This document shows positions 21,306 through 32,780 of a DNA stretch of 64,000 nt, piece after piece (positions within the stretch are counted from its first letter, which is position 1; every line of letters starts with the position of its first letter). The stretch is from Neodiprion pinetum (taxonomy: Eukaryota > Arthropoda > Insecta > Hymenoptera > Diprionidae): assembly GCF_021155775.2 (NCBI RefSeq), contig NC_060238.1:21048470-21112469 (forward strand), given 5' to 3'. Under the pieces are notes generated by a model, which saw nothing but the letters and a program-made list of their open reading frames with translations, was not told the DNA's origin and ran no database searches. The translations under genes were made by a program, and so were the position numbers.

Positions 21306-23163
21306 GGTTCTTACATCGATTTTCCCCCCGGCATGTTGAAAATATCAGGTATTAACGTAATTCGGTCAGTTGTATAATATTAATCATCCGACAAGCAGAG
21401 GAGTTTGAATCACTTTGAAGCCGTATGAAGTAGACACATAATTTCGCTCACCCCTTTGATCACGCCACGTGGTTCACGTTATTTGCAATATTAATAATAC
21501 GTTCAAAATCTTTTCGCCGTTATAGTTTCGTTTGGGATGAATGAAAAGGGAGGTGAAAAAGAAGAAAGGCAAAAGGAAGAGCAAAAAAGTAAAGGAAGTT
21601 TAAAAAAAAAAAAAAATAAAAACAACAACCAAAAGCACGAAAGGAAACGAGCAGTTCAAAGATGCGTCGGCTCTGGTTACAACGTCTCGATGTCTCGCGA
21701 TTAATGCAATTTCGTTTTTGAACACAAAAAGGGATAAATTTGTTTTTTTTTCTTTTTGCGCCTCTTCTTTTCGCCGTTTCTTACTTGTTGTCGTTTTTCT
21801 TTTTGTTCTTGTTCGAGACCTCGCTCGGAATAGAACCACCACCCTACACCTTGTATAATGACCGTACGTACATATAGGTTGGCATATATATTATTTACGT
21901 CACGTGCTCTAACTTCCAAGGCGAGCCTTTCCCTCCTCTTATCGAATTTTTTATGGTTACGCAACGCGTAACGCATCGTGTTTGATAGTTATGCAAACCG
22001 ATATAGGTATCATACTTTGCTGAATAAACGGTACGTAATGTATGCATGTACAAAACCTTGTACCTATGTGTCAAAGAAACATGTCGACGTCTTTTCATAC
22101 GATACGGTTATTTCAGAGGATTCGAAAGGAATTTTCTTTCAGAAAATAACATTACAATGATATTCGTAAAAAAAAATTTCCAATTGTGAAAATGACGCCG
22201 TTTTGAAATTTTCTAGTTTCAATTTTGCGCTTGATTTTTTTTTTTTGGAAATTATCGTAAGCTGGTTTTTTTTTCCATAGTTTAATTTAGATTCGTTTTC
22301 AGAAACGCGACAAAATTTAGTCGGGAGTTTCATTGGAAAGGAGGTTGAATTGAATTTGTTGTATAATTGGCTTAAACTTGACAGAAAATAAGAATCGATT
22401 GTGCATTTAATTGTACGAGATACATTTGAAACGATATTTTGAACTACATCGATCCAGTTTTTAGCAGAAATATTTATAAACACAAAACGTCGGAAAGAAA
22501 TCGCTGTTCCGCTAATTGCGAATAACTTCGAAGAAAACTGTCGAAGAATTTTCCGAATTCAAGCTTGCGGTATTTTGTAAAAGTTTCGAATTCGGAGTAT
22601 CGGATGTCAAAGGCTCAGTGCAATTTGGCGTTTGGAAAAAAAGAGGCATCAAAAATTGACTTCGAAATTGCATCTGACAACGGTATTAGAAGATTCCGGT
22701 TTACGTTTGGATAGGATCGTAATTCGCGGCTGTAAAACTAACGATAAGCATAATCGGTGAACTTTTCGTTGTCGAAACGCGATGTCTTGAGATTTCATTT
22801 CGCGAACGTAACGCGCTGCACAAAGCTTCCAAAGTTTCACTCCGAGGCTGATAGCGGCGCGCCTTTCTGCAATTTCTCAATAAATTCACGACTTACGATA
22901 GAAATAACCCGATTGCTCTGCCCCTCTGAAAAATCGTCTCCCGCTCAGCTTTCTTACGATCGGGAGAAACCGTGTTATTTGTATTTATAGGCGAACCTGT
23001 CTGCCGCTTGTGTACCCGCGAAAAACCGATCCTGGATATTTCTACCCAAATATTTATTCTATCGCGTGCCCAGCTTCGGGATGCAAAAAAAGTCCGATAA
23101 GCTTGCGCTTTGCTCTTGAACTCGCTTTTTTTTCCCCTCACTCGTTGGATCGAATCTGAAAAT
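21123..23163. other. No recognised gene; mixed AT-rich and GC-richer patches
   Basis: A27 at 21275-21301. TTACGTCACGTG at 21895-21906 repeats the composite at 17617. A GC-richer patch at 22740-23120 holds open frames on both strands without family signatures. Confidence 0.5.
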
Positions 23164-23345
23164 TACATTGAGAGAAATTTTTACTTCCGGTTATCGCTCA
23201 CTCCTTAAAACGGACTAGTCCTAGATAGAAAATGAAAATTAGTTTTCTAGTTGTTACCGGAAATTCTAGCATCCGTTGCTATTCTCTCTCATTGCGATCA
23301 CCGTTGCTAGATTTTCTTGCAACTGTTGCCACAAATTTTCTCACG
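23164..23345 (-). mobile_element. MITE-1 copy, truncated, reverse orientation
   Basis: TA then CATTGAGAGAAATTTTTACT, CCGGTTATCGCTCA, GAAAATGAAAATTAGTTTTC, and GCTAGATTTTCTTGCAACTG in reverse complement to the family. Homology fades at about 23345, so the half carrying the family's left end is missing. Confidence 0.8.
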
Positions 23346-24757
23346 TTACCAAAAACAGGAAAAACAGGTGAAAAATTGGTTGCGTCAAGAGCTCGAAAAA
23401 CAGAATAAAAAAAAAAAAAAAAAACAAAATAGAAAAAAGAAAACGGATCCGAAGCTGATCGAGTCGAATTTGAGTAAAAAAAAAGTCTTTGCGATTCGGA
23501 TAAAAGCCTTTCGAGACTGGCTGAATTTCGATTCTAAACATCTTTTTGTCAACAACATCAGAGAATTAACACCATTTCAATATCTTTGTATCGTAAAATG
23601 AGGTAAAGTGAGTCTGATTTTATTGAAAAATAACACATTTTATTTGTAAATTAATTTCCGACAAATTGTCTCAGACAGATTATTTTCTTGACTTCGTTTA
23701 AATGACTAAAAAATTCTTGGACTTGTGATTCGACGAGAAAATTCCTAACCGTCAATCACAATTTGACTTGCTGCTAGATTATTTGTGAAGAATTTATTCA
23801 CGAATAGAATTGGCTATTGTTCGTTAGAATCGAACCTAACTACGTGGATTTTTAAATGAAAAAATAGTTGAATAATAAGAATTTTATGAAATATTTCAAA
23901 AAATGAGATATTCAAAGTTGAATTTCAGTGTAATTAAATTCTCTCCTCCATCAAGTCAAGCTTTATGCGTAGTTGAATGCGACTAAACAAGCTTCGGTGA
24001 CACTCTAAGAAGCTTTCTTCAAACACTTTTCCAACCTGACTTTGGACTCCATAAATTCTCAACGTGGGGCGAAAAATTTAGTGAAAACCTTCGGAGCGAC
24101 TGGTTTTTTTTTTTTTGTTAAAATAATTCCCGACGCCTCGCCGTTGTTACGAAGAATAAATTTGATCGTTCTCAAAATTGCCTTCGGACTAATTGATTAT
24201 CATCATTTTGCAGGCGGGATATAATAATTTTTTTTTTCAATTGTACGGTAAAAAGTACAATAATCGTTCAAAATTAATTGGATTAAATATCTCACGGTGT
24301 TCACAGTTATATGCAATCGCGACGTTGCTGCAGTAAGAGAGGAAAAAGTTATCGCTGATTGAAATACCGTCCGCCGGGGAATTCCCCGAAGATAAAGTGA
24401 AAGAAGAAGAGCTGCCGAGCAATTCGTTCGTTCGTCTCTCGACTCAAGCCGTGGAAATTTTGCAATATTAAGTAGAGACACGAAAAGTTGGCGGATTAAA
24501 TTATCATAATATAATGCGTGCGCGATGCATTTTCACGCCGTGTTGTTATTTACATTTTTATAACATAATTTTCCCGCTGTTTGTCAAACCGCAACAAGAT
24601 TAATAAAAACGCAAAAAGAGAGAGAGAGAGAGAGAGAGAAAAGAAAAACGTATAAACTGTAAGATTGAAATTAATACGACGGATTTTTTTTTCTTCCGTT
24701 CTTTTTCAAAAATTTCTCACATTTGTATGGATTTTAATAAATTTAGTGATATACGTG
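23346..24757. other. AT-rich sequence, no gene seen
   Basis: A-rich tract at 23405-23432 and (GA)n at about 24617-24640. A plus-strand Lys-rich frame at 23317-23601 partly overlaps the MITE-1 fragment and is poly-A driven. Confidence 0.55.
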
Positions 24758-25192
24758 TAGACTGAGACAATTTTCATTTGTTACAGTAACTAGAAAAATT
24801 CGGTAAAATAGGTATCGTTGAAAAAAACTGTTTGAATATTGTTGGAATTACGAAAAACGAGGTACGCGTAAACATTTTGCGCTATTGTCGATCATTTTTT
24901 GGTAATTGCAACGCAAAATCAGTTTCTGAGGTTTACTCTACTTTTTTTAGTTAAACAAGGCTTTAACGTCAATTTATCGTTGCACGAGCGTTAAATTTTC
25001 GCAACAGTTGCAAGAAAATCTAGCAACAGTGACCGTAATGAGAAATAATAGTAACGGATACCAGACTTTCCTGTAACGGCTAAAAAACTAATATTCATTT
25101 TCTACCTGTAATTAGATTTTGTCGATTGTGGTAAAAAATGAAAATACTTAAAGACCGAGCGGTAACCGGAAATAAAAATTTTTCTCATTGCA
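24758..25192 (+). mobile_element. MITE-1 copy, full length
   Basis: TA-GACTGAGACAATTTTC at the left and AAATTTTTCTCATTGCA at the right, with all internal landmarks present in order (GTTACAGTAACTAG, GAGGTACGCGTAA, CGCAAAATCAGTTTC, GCTTTAACGTCAATTTATCG, GAAAATCTAGCAACAG, GCGGTAACCGGAAATAAAAA). The right terminus has one changed base in CTCAGTG and its TA has decayed to CA. Confidence 0.9.
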
Positions 25193-26233
25193 CGTTTGCA
25201 TTGTTTTCCATATTTGGTATTAAAATTTTTACGTTTATCGCTTTTGAACCTCTGATTTTTTGATTTACTGCATTCGGATGCCTGAGTGAAATTCGTCGTA
25301 AGACTCGTCGGATGTTCTGAATCTCTGCCAAGAGTTTCAGACTTCCAGGACTTACCGCTGTGGAGATATCCTTTGAGAATATAATGAATTTTACTCCCAC
25401 TTTTATCAGATCAAGCTTTAAGTTCGCATTTCTTATCGTGACCTTCGAGTGCTGTCCGCAAAAAAGAGCTCGGTAAAATAGCGGGCGGGGGGGAGGGGGG
25501 AATGTAACGTAGTAAAACGAAGTATAAAAAGAATAAAAAGATCAACGCTGTATTTTATTCCAACGAAACGAAAAGTAAAATGTCTGCCAAAAATCGGAAC
25601 AATTATTATCTACTCCACGAAATACGAATGAAAGACAATTTTTCAAGATCACGGGATTTTTTTTATAAATTCGAAAGTCTAACTCGGCAGAATTAATTGC
25701 AAATCGTACCGAAAATGATATTATTCGAGAACCGCATTAATCGAGACAAAAGTCGTGCCACTGATTAGTTTATTCGATTTTGAGAAATGATTGAATGAAA
25801 AATTTCATCACGCACGCAAAAAAAAAAAAAAGTAGAAACGTGGATATAAAAGTGGTGGAATTTTTTTCTTTCAAGCTTTTTCGAAAAGTTTATCAGAATC
25901 CTTGAGATCGAACTGAGCAGAATCGAAGCGAATCGAAAGTTGAAGAATGGAATTTAGTCGATTCTTTATTCTGGGTTTCTGGACTTCAACTTTCGTGATT
26001 ATGAGACTGAAGTTAATGACGTTAACGTAAAACGAAAGATTGAGGGAGAAAAACCTTATTTTGCAACGTTGCAGTGATTTTGAATTAGTCAAGTTTTGAA
26101 GATATGAGAATGTTGTGCTTTATTATGATATAAGCTGTTCTACAAATGTTCCTGAAATTGCGAATGAACGATCTTTGCAAAACGTGAATCGATAACGTTA
26201 TTAGTAATTTCAGTCTTATCCTGTACTACAGAT
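25193..26233. other. AT-rich sequence, no gene seen
   Basis: A G-rich patch GCGGGCGGGGGGGAGGGGGG lies at 25481-25500. On the minus strand there is a CAGCG|GTAAGT donor-like word near 25352-25363 inside a 71-codon frame with no recognisable domain. Confidence 0.5.
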
Positions 26234-26700
26234 TTCTAAACTTACTAAATTCTCTAAATAAGAGATATATTAAATTTCAAAAATTCTTCGTGCGAATAGA
26301 CACTTACGTATCTTTGAAAATTCGACACTGCGACAGTTGAAACTAATTTTTTATCTTTATAAACTTTCCAAGTTCTCCAAATAAAAGAGATTTTTTACTA
26401 TTCTCGAAAAATCGATATCGTCATCCTTGAAATTATTCTCCAATTTTTGTAAATTTCAAAAATTCTACGACTGAAAGACAATTTGGTATATTTGAAAATT
26501 CGACACTGCGACCCTTAAAACTAATTTTTTATCTTTATAAACTTTTCAAGTTCTCCAAATAAGAGAGCTTTTATTATTATTCTCAAAAAATCGATATCGT
26601 CATCCTTGAAATTATTCTCCAATTTTTGTAAATTTCAAAAATTCTACGACTGAAAGACAATTTGGTATATTTGAAAATTCGACACTGCAACCCTTCGACT
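26234..26700. repeat. 179-bp tandem repeat, about 2.6 copies
   Basis: The word CGACACTGCG/CAA recurs at 26323, 26501 and 26680, giving periods of 178 and 179 bp. The last two units (ACTAATTTTTTATCTTTATA..., ATCGATATCGTCATCCTTGA...) are nearly identical, and the first is older and partial. The array ends about 40 bp before the transporter exon's splice donor, inside the presumed intron. Confidence 0.9.
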
Positions 26701-26738
26701 CGTCTTCGATGATCCACGTTCCACATTTCCATATTTAC

Positions 26739-27102
26739 CTGCCGTGTTCAGGGCCGGTTGATTGAACTTAAGGGCAGCGGGTGAGGCGAGCGTCGCTGGG
26801 CCCGAAAGTTGCAGGCCCGATCCGAGAAGATGAACGAGCATCGCCGCAGTCGCGACGACCCAGCCCCAACCACCCTCCGGATAGTAATGCCTGCAGAGAA
26901 GGCGCCTCGCCTGAACCTGGGGACTGAGGCCCTCGCGTTGGGCCAGGACGGGGGCCCGATCCTTTCGCCCCGACTGCAGGCTACCCCTTTTCGCGCCCCC
27001 CTTTCCACCCTCGACGACGCCCGGCGTCGCTTTTCCAGCCGTGACGCAACTCGCGCCTTCTTCACCCAACAACGGCCAGGATCGAGCCCGCGATATTGAC
27101 AT
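26739..27102 (-). CDS. Monocarboxylate-transporter-like (SLC16/MFS) N-terminal exon
   Basis: The exon encodes 121 codons from an ATG at 27102 and ends in phase 1 at a splice donor (GGCAG|GTAAAT, 26739/26738). Residues 1-72 are a basic, Gly/Ser-rich cytosolic leader. Residues 73-83 read YYPEGGWGWVV, containing the (D/E)G(G/S)(W/F)(G/A)W signature that opens transmembrane helix 1 in monocarboxylate porters. Residues 80-104 form a hydrophobic helix, followed by a short segment to LNTAG. Known members are 12-helix proton-linked or facilitative carriers of lactate, pyruvate and other small acids at the plasma membrane. GC at third positions is high against an AT-rich background. A CAG acceptor at 27116/27115 (pyrimidine-rich CCAACCTCCC upstream) suggests a 5'UTR intron. 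Another possible acceptor, CTCTGCAG at 26898-26891, would make the leader intronic. No other exon was found, so the substrate cannot be guessed. Confidence 0.75.
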
Positions 27103-27149
27103 CACACGCTTCACCTGCGACTGGCCAAGGGAGGTTGGTTCCCAAAAAG

Positions 27150-27731
27150 GGGCGGGATTCGAGTGCCGAATTTGAAAAGTCCCGAAAGCGACTAATTCCG
27201 AATTATTTGGGGGCGAAAGCTTAAGTAAAGAAATCAAACTTTGGAGAAACGACAAAGTTTCGAATGGTCGGAATTTCGATGGCTCAGAGTTACGAGATCC
27301 AAGATTCCGAAAATCCAAGTTACTGTAGAGAAAGGTGACGAAAAGTATAAAAGTGTTCCGGAAAATTAAAATATACTCACACAGCGTAGTTTACTCGACG
27401 AGTGGGTGTGAAAAATATGAAAAACCGAAAATCAACATGACCAGGATTCCAAACGTAAAAATATCGAAAATCCAAAAACAAAAAAAGATCAAAGTGGTGA
27501 AATTTCACCAAGCCAGAAATTCACAGGACGGAAAATCTTGGATCATTCGGAATTTCGATATTTCACATTTTTGATTTTTGTATTTTCCCACTTTGGGAAC
27601 TTTTCGAACGATTCGAAACTTAGATGTTTCGTCAAAGTTTGATTTCTTTACTTCAAGTTTCGCCAGCAAAAAATTCGGAATTTGACGAATTCGGAACTTT
27701 TCGAGTTCAGTGCTTCAACTCTCCTCCACCC
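27150..27731 (+). mobile_element. LTIR-B element, copy A, with long terminal inverted repeats
   Basis: The left arm (GGGCGGGATTC...CCGAATTTGAAAAG...GTAAAGAAATCAAACTTT...AAAGTTTCGAAT) is repeated in reverse complement at 27590-27731 over about 125 bp. The middle consists of recurring TTCCGAAA/AAAGTTCCGA words and a block TCAAAGTGGTGAAATTTCAC shared with the copies at 41793, 44782 and 61764. Flanks are A-rich on both sides, so the target duplication is unclear here. It sits about 50 bp upstream of the transporter exon's ATG. No transposase frame. Confidence 0.7.
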
Positions 27732-30700
27732 AAAAAAAAACTTTATGCTTTTTGATAATTTCATCACGAGATAGCCGCGCGATTTGTTGTGTTCGTAAGT
27801 TTAGAAGACATATTTGAAAATCGAAAATTGAAAGATACTGGTATTAATTATGAAAACTCAGATTCAAAATCGCTTAGAGAATCTAATAGATTTGTTCTAT
27901 CTCTCTCTTATATTTGAAATTGTTATTATTCTATACAAATTCATTGAATGAAAACTTTTTTCATCAGTTTGACATGTTGCGATATTTGGAATTGCAACAC
28001 CGCGCTGATATTCATTATTACGATGAAAAAACCGCAACAACAATCAAAGACTGCTTGTAAAAATAAAAAAATAAAAAAATTATTTTGCAACGAGTTTGCG
28101 ACAATCAGTCTCCTGAATAAAATGAACCGTTGCACAGTAATTTTTCAACTATACATCCAATCTTTGTTTCAAATCCCAGTATTTCCAGTTTTCAAATTTT
28201 TCAACACAGATTCTTCTTCACTACTTAATATACAATAATTCAATAAACACTCAACGAATGACTATCTCTTACATTGTGACCACTAGTTAGAAGATACTGA
28301 AAAGTCAAAGACTTGGAGAAAAATTGTCTGAGAAGTTCCAAAGAAGTCAGTGAATTTCGCGATGATGTCGAACGATAAAAAGTTAAGCTTTAAAAAATCA
28401 AGGCTTGTAGAATTTTTTTTTTTTCTGACCCGCCGTGTTTCGTGATCTTAAAAAAAAGCTATCGTAAGCGTGTCTAATTCGCAGCTTTATTTTTCAATCA
28501 ATATTCCAATTGTCATCATTGGCTCGAATCTTAGTCAAGGAAAATTGATATTTTGTTTGTAATGAAAATTCAGGAATCTTATCGACCATATTAAGTATAA
28601 GTGGCCACCATTTCTTGAAAAAATTGAAAACAGGCATCGATTTTTGATCAACCAACCTCCTCAATGTTCGCGGCGTCATTCTTGATCCCGCGGTTTTTTT
28701 CGCTTTAAATTTTTTTCCATAGATCGTCAGCTCGCCATTTTTGATCAAAAATTTTACGAGTCACTATTTCGATTCTATCTTTGCTTAACTTTTTTTTAAT
28801 TATCATTCACTTCGTCGCTGGAACAATTTTCACTGTTTATTCAACATTTTGTCACTAAAAAATTCATCGCGAGCAGTAGCGAGAAGCAAATACCGATAAA
28901 ATAAAGTGATGAAAGTATATAATAACATAGTTTCCTTTTTTTTTTTTTATCACTCACTGCACGTGGTTAAGAAACCCTATTCACCAAATCAGATAGGAAA
29001 TCTATTCAATGTAAAAATCATTAACAACTTGTTATTAAAATAAATTAACGAATCAGACAGAATTGCTTTCGTATAAAATTGAATCATCGAGATTTCAAGA
29101 TTACTTAGTGAATCCAGATGCATAAATAACATTAAGTCTGAAGATACTCAAGTATCTGATTGTGTATAGACTTTGGGAAAAATTTGTCAAAAAGAAAAAG
29201 TGTAATGAAAAGATGAGAATTTTCGAACAAAACGAGTTTTAAAAAATGCGCAAATAAGAATAATTGATCTCCGTTTATCTTGAATCGTGACGATTATAAA
29301 TAATTCAGTAAGCCTGTGTGATGAAATTTTGTAACGGGTCACGAAGATTTTCAATCAAAAAGAAAAAAAAAACAAATATGATTCTTTGTACGAAACGAAA
29401 ATAAGTTTTATACTATAACCGGAAAATCTTTTACGTGTCACTATGTTTATTTTTTGTTATTGTTTTTTTTTTTTTTTTTATCGTGATCACTGTCGCTATG
29501 ATTTCATACTGTTGAAAGATTAAATTCATCTTGCGGTTTTCGCATGTTAAAAAAAAAAAAAAAAAACTCGCGTTAAATATTCTCGCAATTTTCAACGATG
29601 TAATTCAAATATCATTTTTCACAACGATGTTCGTTTTGCTGTAGAAAAATTTCCAGCTAGCGTAAAATAACCGTAATGAAAATTAATCTCATTGATTTTC
29701 CATCGTTCAAAAATCATCCAATTTTTCATTAATCTCTCGATATATTTTCATCTCCTATTCTCTAATTCTCGATCATCGTACGTCATTGAGCGATAACTGC
29801 ACCGCACTCGATCCCGCGTCGATTATTTGCCTCGGCTTTTGACACCTTTGGCGAAAAAAAGAAATGAATAGAGAAAAAAAAAAAAAAATGGAGAAGGCGA
29901 AGAAAATATCGCGAATAACGCGCGAGCATTTCCGGGGTGTTCGATAATTTTCCGGGGTCGCTTGAGATTTCAACTTTAACGTTATAACGAGGCCACGCAC
30001 GATGACGTGGTAATTTCCATTCGCCATAGAGACGATGAATGAAGATTTTATCGTTGGCATTGACGGCCTCTTTTCGCTTCGCTCTTTCATTTAGCTTTCC
30101 GCGCTTCGCTCGTAATTAATGACGGATTTTTCATTATCTCGGATTTTTTTCCATTCTATTCACACTGATAGATTGTCCCGAGAATTCTGTCTCTCTTCGT
30201 TTCACTGAATCACGTATGCATATGCAAAAAAAAAAAAAAATAAATAAATAAATAAATCAACAAATTAACGGTTAAAATATTGTCGAGAGTAAAGAAATTG
30301 CGATTTCGTAACCGAAAATTTAAATTGAGACGGAATTTGTTTTTAAAGAAGTTTGGTTTTTTGTTTTTTTTTTTTAGCCTTTCTTTTTTACAGCGAATAC
30401 AACAATTTACCGACTGAAAATCGTTACTCAATTACTCGGATCAATAATGATTCATTTATAGATCTTGAGACAATTCGACGGCGTGATGTTTGGCTTAAAG
30501 ACTGAAATAAATTTTACTATAGATGCTCTGAACGATAGTTTTATTTTTAAAATCTTTACACATTCTACGATCATCCCGCGAGCAAAACGATTTTTTATAA
30601 CTCTTTTTTATATACGTATAAATATTATATCTTTTCACCCGAAGCCGTCACTTGCACCAGCTTGATTTCGTTGACAAAGATCAATAGAAACTTACGTACG

Positions 30701-31027
30701 GATGAAAGAGATTTTATATTTAATTCGAACGTCGATTGAGTAAAGATTCATTTGATAATGTGTGTTCGTCAATCGAGTTAGATTTTCATTGTACACGGAT
30801 TTCGAAATTCTTGATTATTTATTCGTCGGTTTATTCTTATACCTCTGACGAAAAACAATTTCAGACTTCGATCAATGTACCCAGGTTTGAAAGATTGGTT
30901 AAATAAACAATAGAGTCCCGAGAAAATTGGTCAATATTCTTTAAAGAGAAACGTTAGAAAAGTGAACATCGATTTCATAATGTGTTTCAAAGAAGGATGT
31001 TTGGATTAAAAAAAAAAAGAAAAAAAA
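27732..31027. other. AT-rich sequence, no gene confirmed
   Basis: A minus-strand frame, 28494-28748 (84 codons from a TTG, no ATG before residue 24), ends just before an AATAAA word and encodes a basic Lys/Arg-rich stretch. I recognise no family. Another minus frame at 29773-30090 starts at an ATG in a GC-richer patch and runs into Phe-rich poly-T sequence. TGACGTGG at about 30003-30010 is a UPR/CRE-like word. Homopolymers lie at 28938, 29465, 29548 and 30225. Confidence 0.45.
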
Positions 31028-31073
31028 CTGAATTTTTTTAGTTATTGTAACAAATAAAATTTTTCTCAGTGTA
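31028..31073 (-). mobile_element. MITE-1 solo terminus
   Basis: TGAATTTTTTTAGTTATTGT, then AACAAATAAAATTTTTCTCAGTG and TA is the family's left end in reverse orientation. Nothing of the interior is present. Confidence 0.6.
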
Positions 31074-32499
31074 CCATCGACCTACAAATTTGTCAACTAA
31101 TCCGATATCTAATAGAGATAAAATATCTCTGTAGCAGGAATTCACTATCAATTTTGTTTGAGATATTTCAGATATATAGGTAAATGAAAAAAAATCTACC
31201 CAAAATATTTTTCGTCAGTGATTTTTTTCGAACCGATTACGATATAAATATAAACAAATTGGATCGAAGATGTATTTTTGTTCCTGACTTGATTGATACG
31301 ATACGTCTGAATTGGAATAGAACAAAATCCAGGCATCGCTCTGAGTTTTGCGAAAAGAATTTCATATTCGATTATAGTCGACGATGACGAAGGAATCGAA
31401 TGTACACGTTTACATATATTCCAAAAATAAAATTCGGTTAAATAAACAATCAATTATATCAAATGTTTGGAATATTTCTCTGCACTATGATTTATATGTT
31501 CACAATTTGTTATCTCATTTTTCACCGATTTTTTGACCTATGGTTATTAAAAATCACGACCTGCATTTTATGCCGAACAATATTTATAACCGAATTTCAT
31601 AATTTTTCGTAAAACGAATGAATTAATCAACGAGTAAATAAATAATTAACCAAACTTTTGCCATATTTTATCATCTAACTGTCCACTGATCGTATTTATT
31701 GTAAAGTTTTTATTTTATTGCTCGAGTAAAATCTTGTCGTCAATTTTTCGCTAGAATTTATTGAAGTTCACGAATAACTAAAATATATTCGTCAAGTCAC
31801 GATATTTCACCATGTGATAATAACTATCCTTTAAATATGAAAAATTTACACTCACGAACATAAACCGTTAACAATTGAAGTTTGTTCAGTGAAAAATTTT
31901 CGGCTAACAAATCAAGGGACATTTTTTTTATGAAATCGCGTTTTAATTATAAGAAATATCGAGTACACGGTAAAAATATGTTGTGCGAACGATTCGCAAA
32001 GTAAATCTGTTCGTCAATCGTTAAGTATTTCAATCTACGGTTACATAAATCGTAAGAGATGAAAATGTCAAACACAAAAGTGTGATAAAATTATTGCGCA
32101 AACCAGATCAAAAGATGGTTGAGAAGAGAGTGGAAAAAAAAAAAAAAGAGAAACAGATAAATTCGAAGAAGACATATCAAATTCAGTGTGGTTCGTATAA
32201 TTCAGCATTCGTCGAATAATTCCTATCATTGATCTACATAAATCATTGATCGTACGAATAATCGCGCTGCGTAATACAGATCGAGTAAATGGTGAGAGAG
32301 AAAACAAGATAAAAAAAACAAAAAATGATGATTGAAATGTCGTGAAAAAGTGATTTTCAGTAGTGTAGAAAAATGAGCTTTTGAAAAATGGCGAATACGG
32401 ATGGATGCAGATAATGGCGAATGAGAAAAATGATGGGGAAATGAATGGAAAAGATTTCTTTTTTTTTTTCTTCAAATTCACCACGCCTCAGGCGATAAT
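31074..32499. other. AT-rich sequence, no gene seen
   Basis: Unique-looking AT-rich DNA. Overlapping frames on both strands have no domain signature. Confidence 0.6.
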
Positions 32500-32780
32500 T
32501 CACTCGGTAATTTCGTAGGTTTTCAGGACGATCCGCATTTAAGGCAGCGGCTGAACGCGCGTTTGGCATCGCGAGAAGCGGCCGACTGGATGGCAACCTG
32601 GAGTCGAACCGGGCCGCGAATGGGACACGCGGAAAGTCGAGGATCCAGTTTTGCTTCTCGCTCTTTTCACCGAGATAAACGCGACGCGCATGCGCAAGCC
32701 TCTGTCTCTCCTACACGTGGTCGACGAGAGTCGCGCGAAAAAGCCTCGCTCGACTTTAAGGATGAGCTTGGTTCGCCGAT
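32500..32780. promoter_or_regulatory. GC-rich patch with NRF-1-like palindrome and E-box
   Basis: GCGCATGCGCA at 32686-32696 and CACGTG at 32714-32719 lie in a CpG-rich island-like stretch that contrasts with the flanks. A plus-strand frame from ATG 32563 and a minus frame across the same DNA are both open, but neither has a recognised domain. A bidirectional TATA-less promoter is one reading. A fast-evolving coding exon is another. Confidence 0.3.

Noticed and set aside
26748..27099. Alternative frames (105 codons minus, 96 codons plus) across the transporter exon
   Set aside because: Shadows of the real exon. Only the frame with EGGWGW and a hydrophobic helix matches a known family, and it ends at a donor.
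32590..32615. GGTTCGACTCC on the minus strand, resembling a tRNA B box
   Set aside because: The flanking bases do not pair as a T-stem, and no A box or cloverleaf can be laid out upstream.
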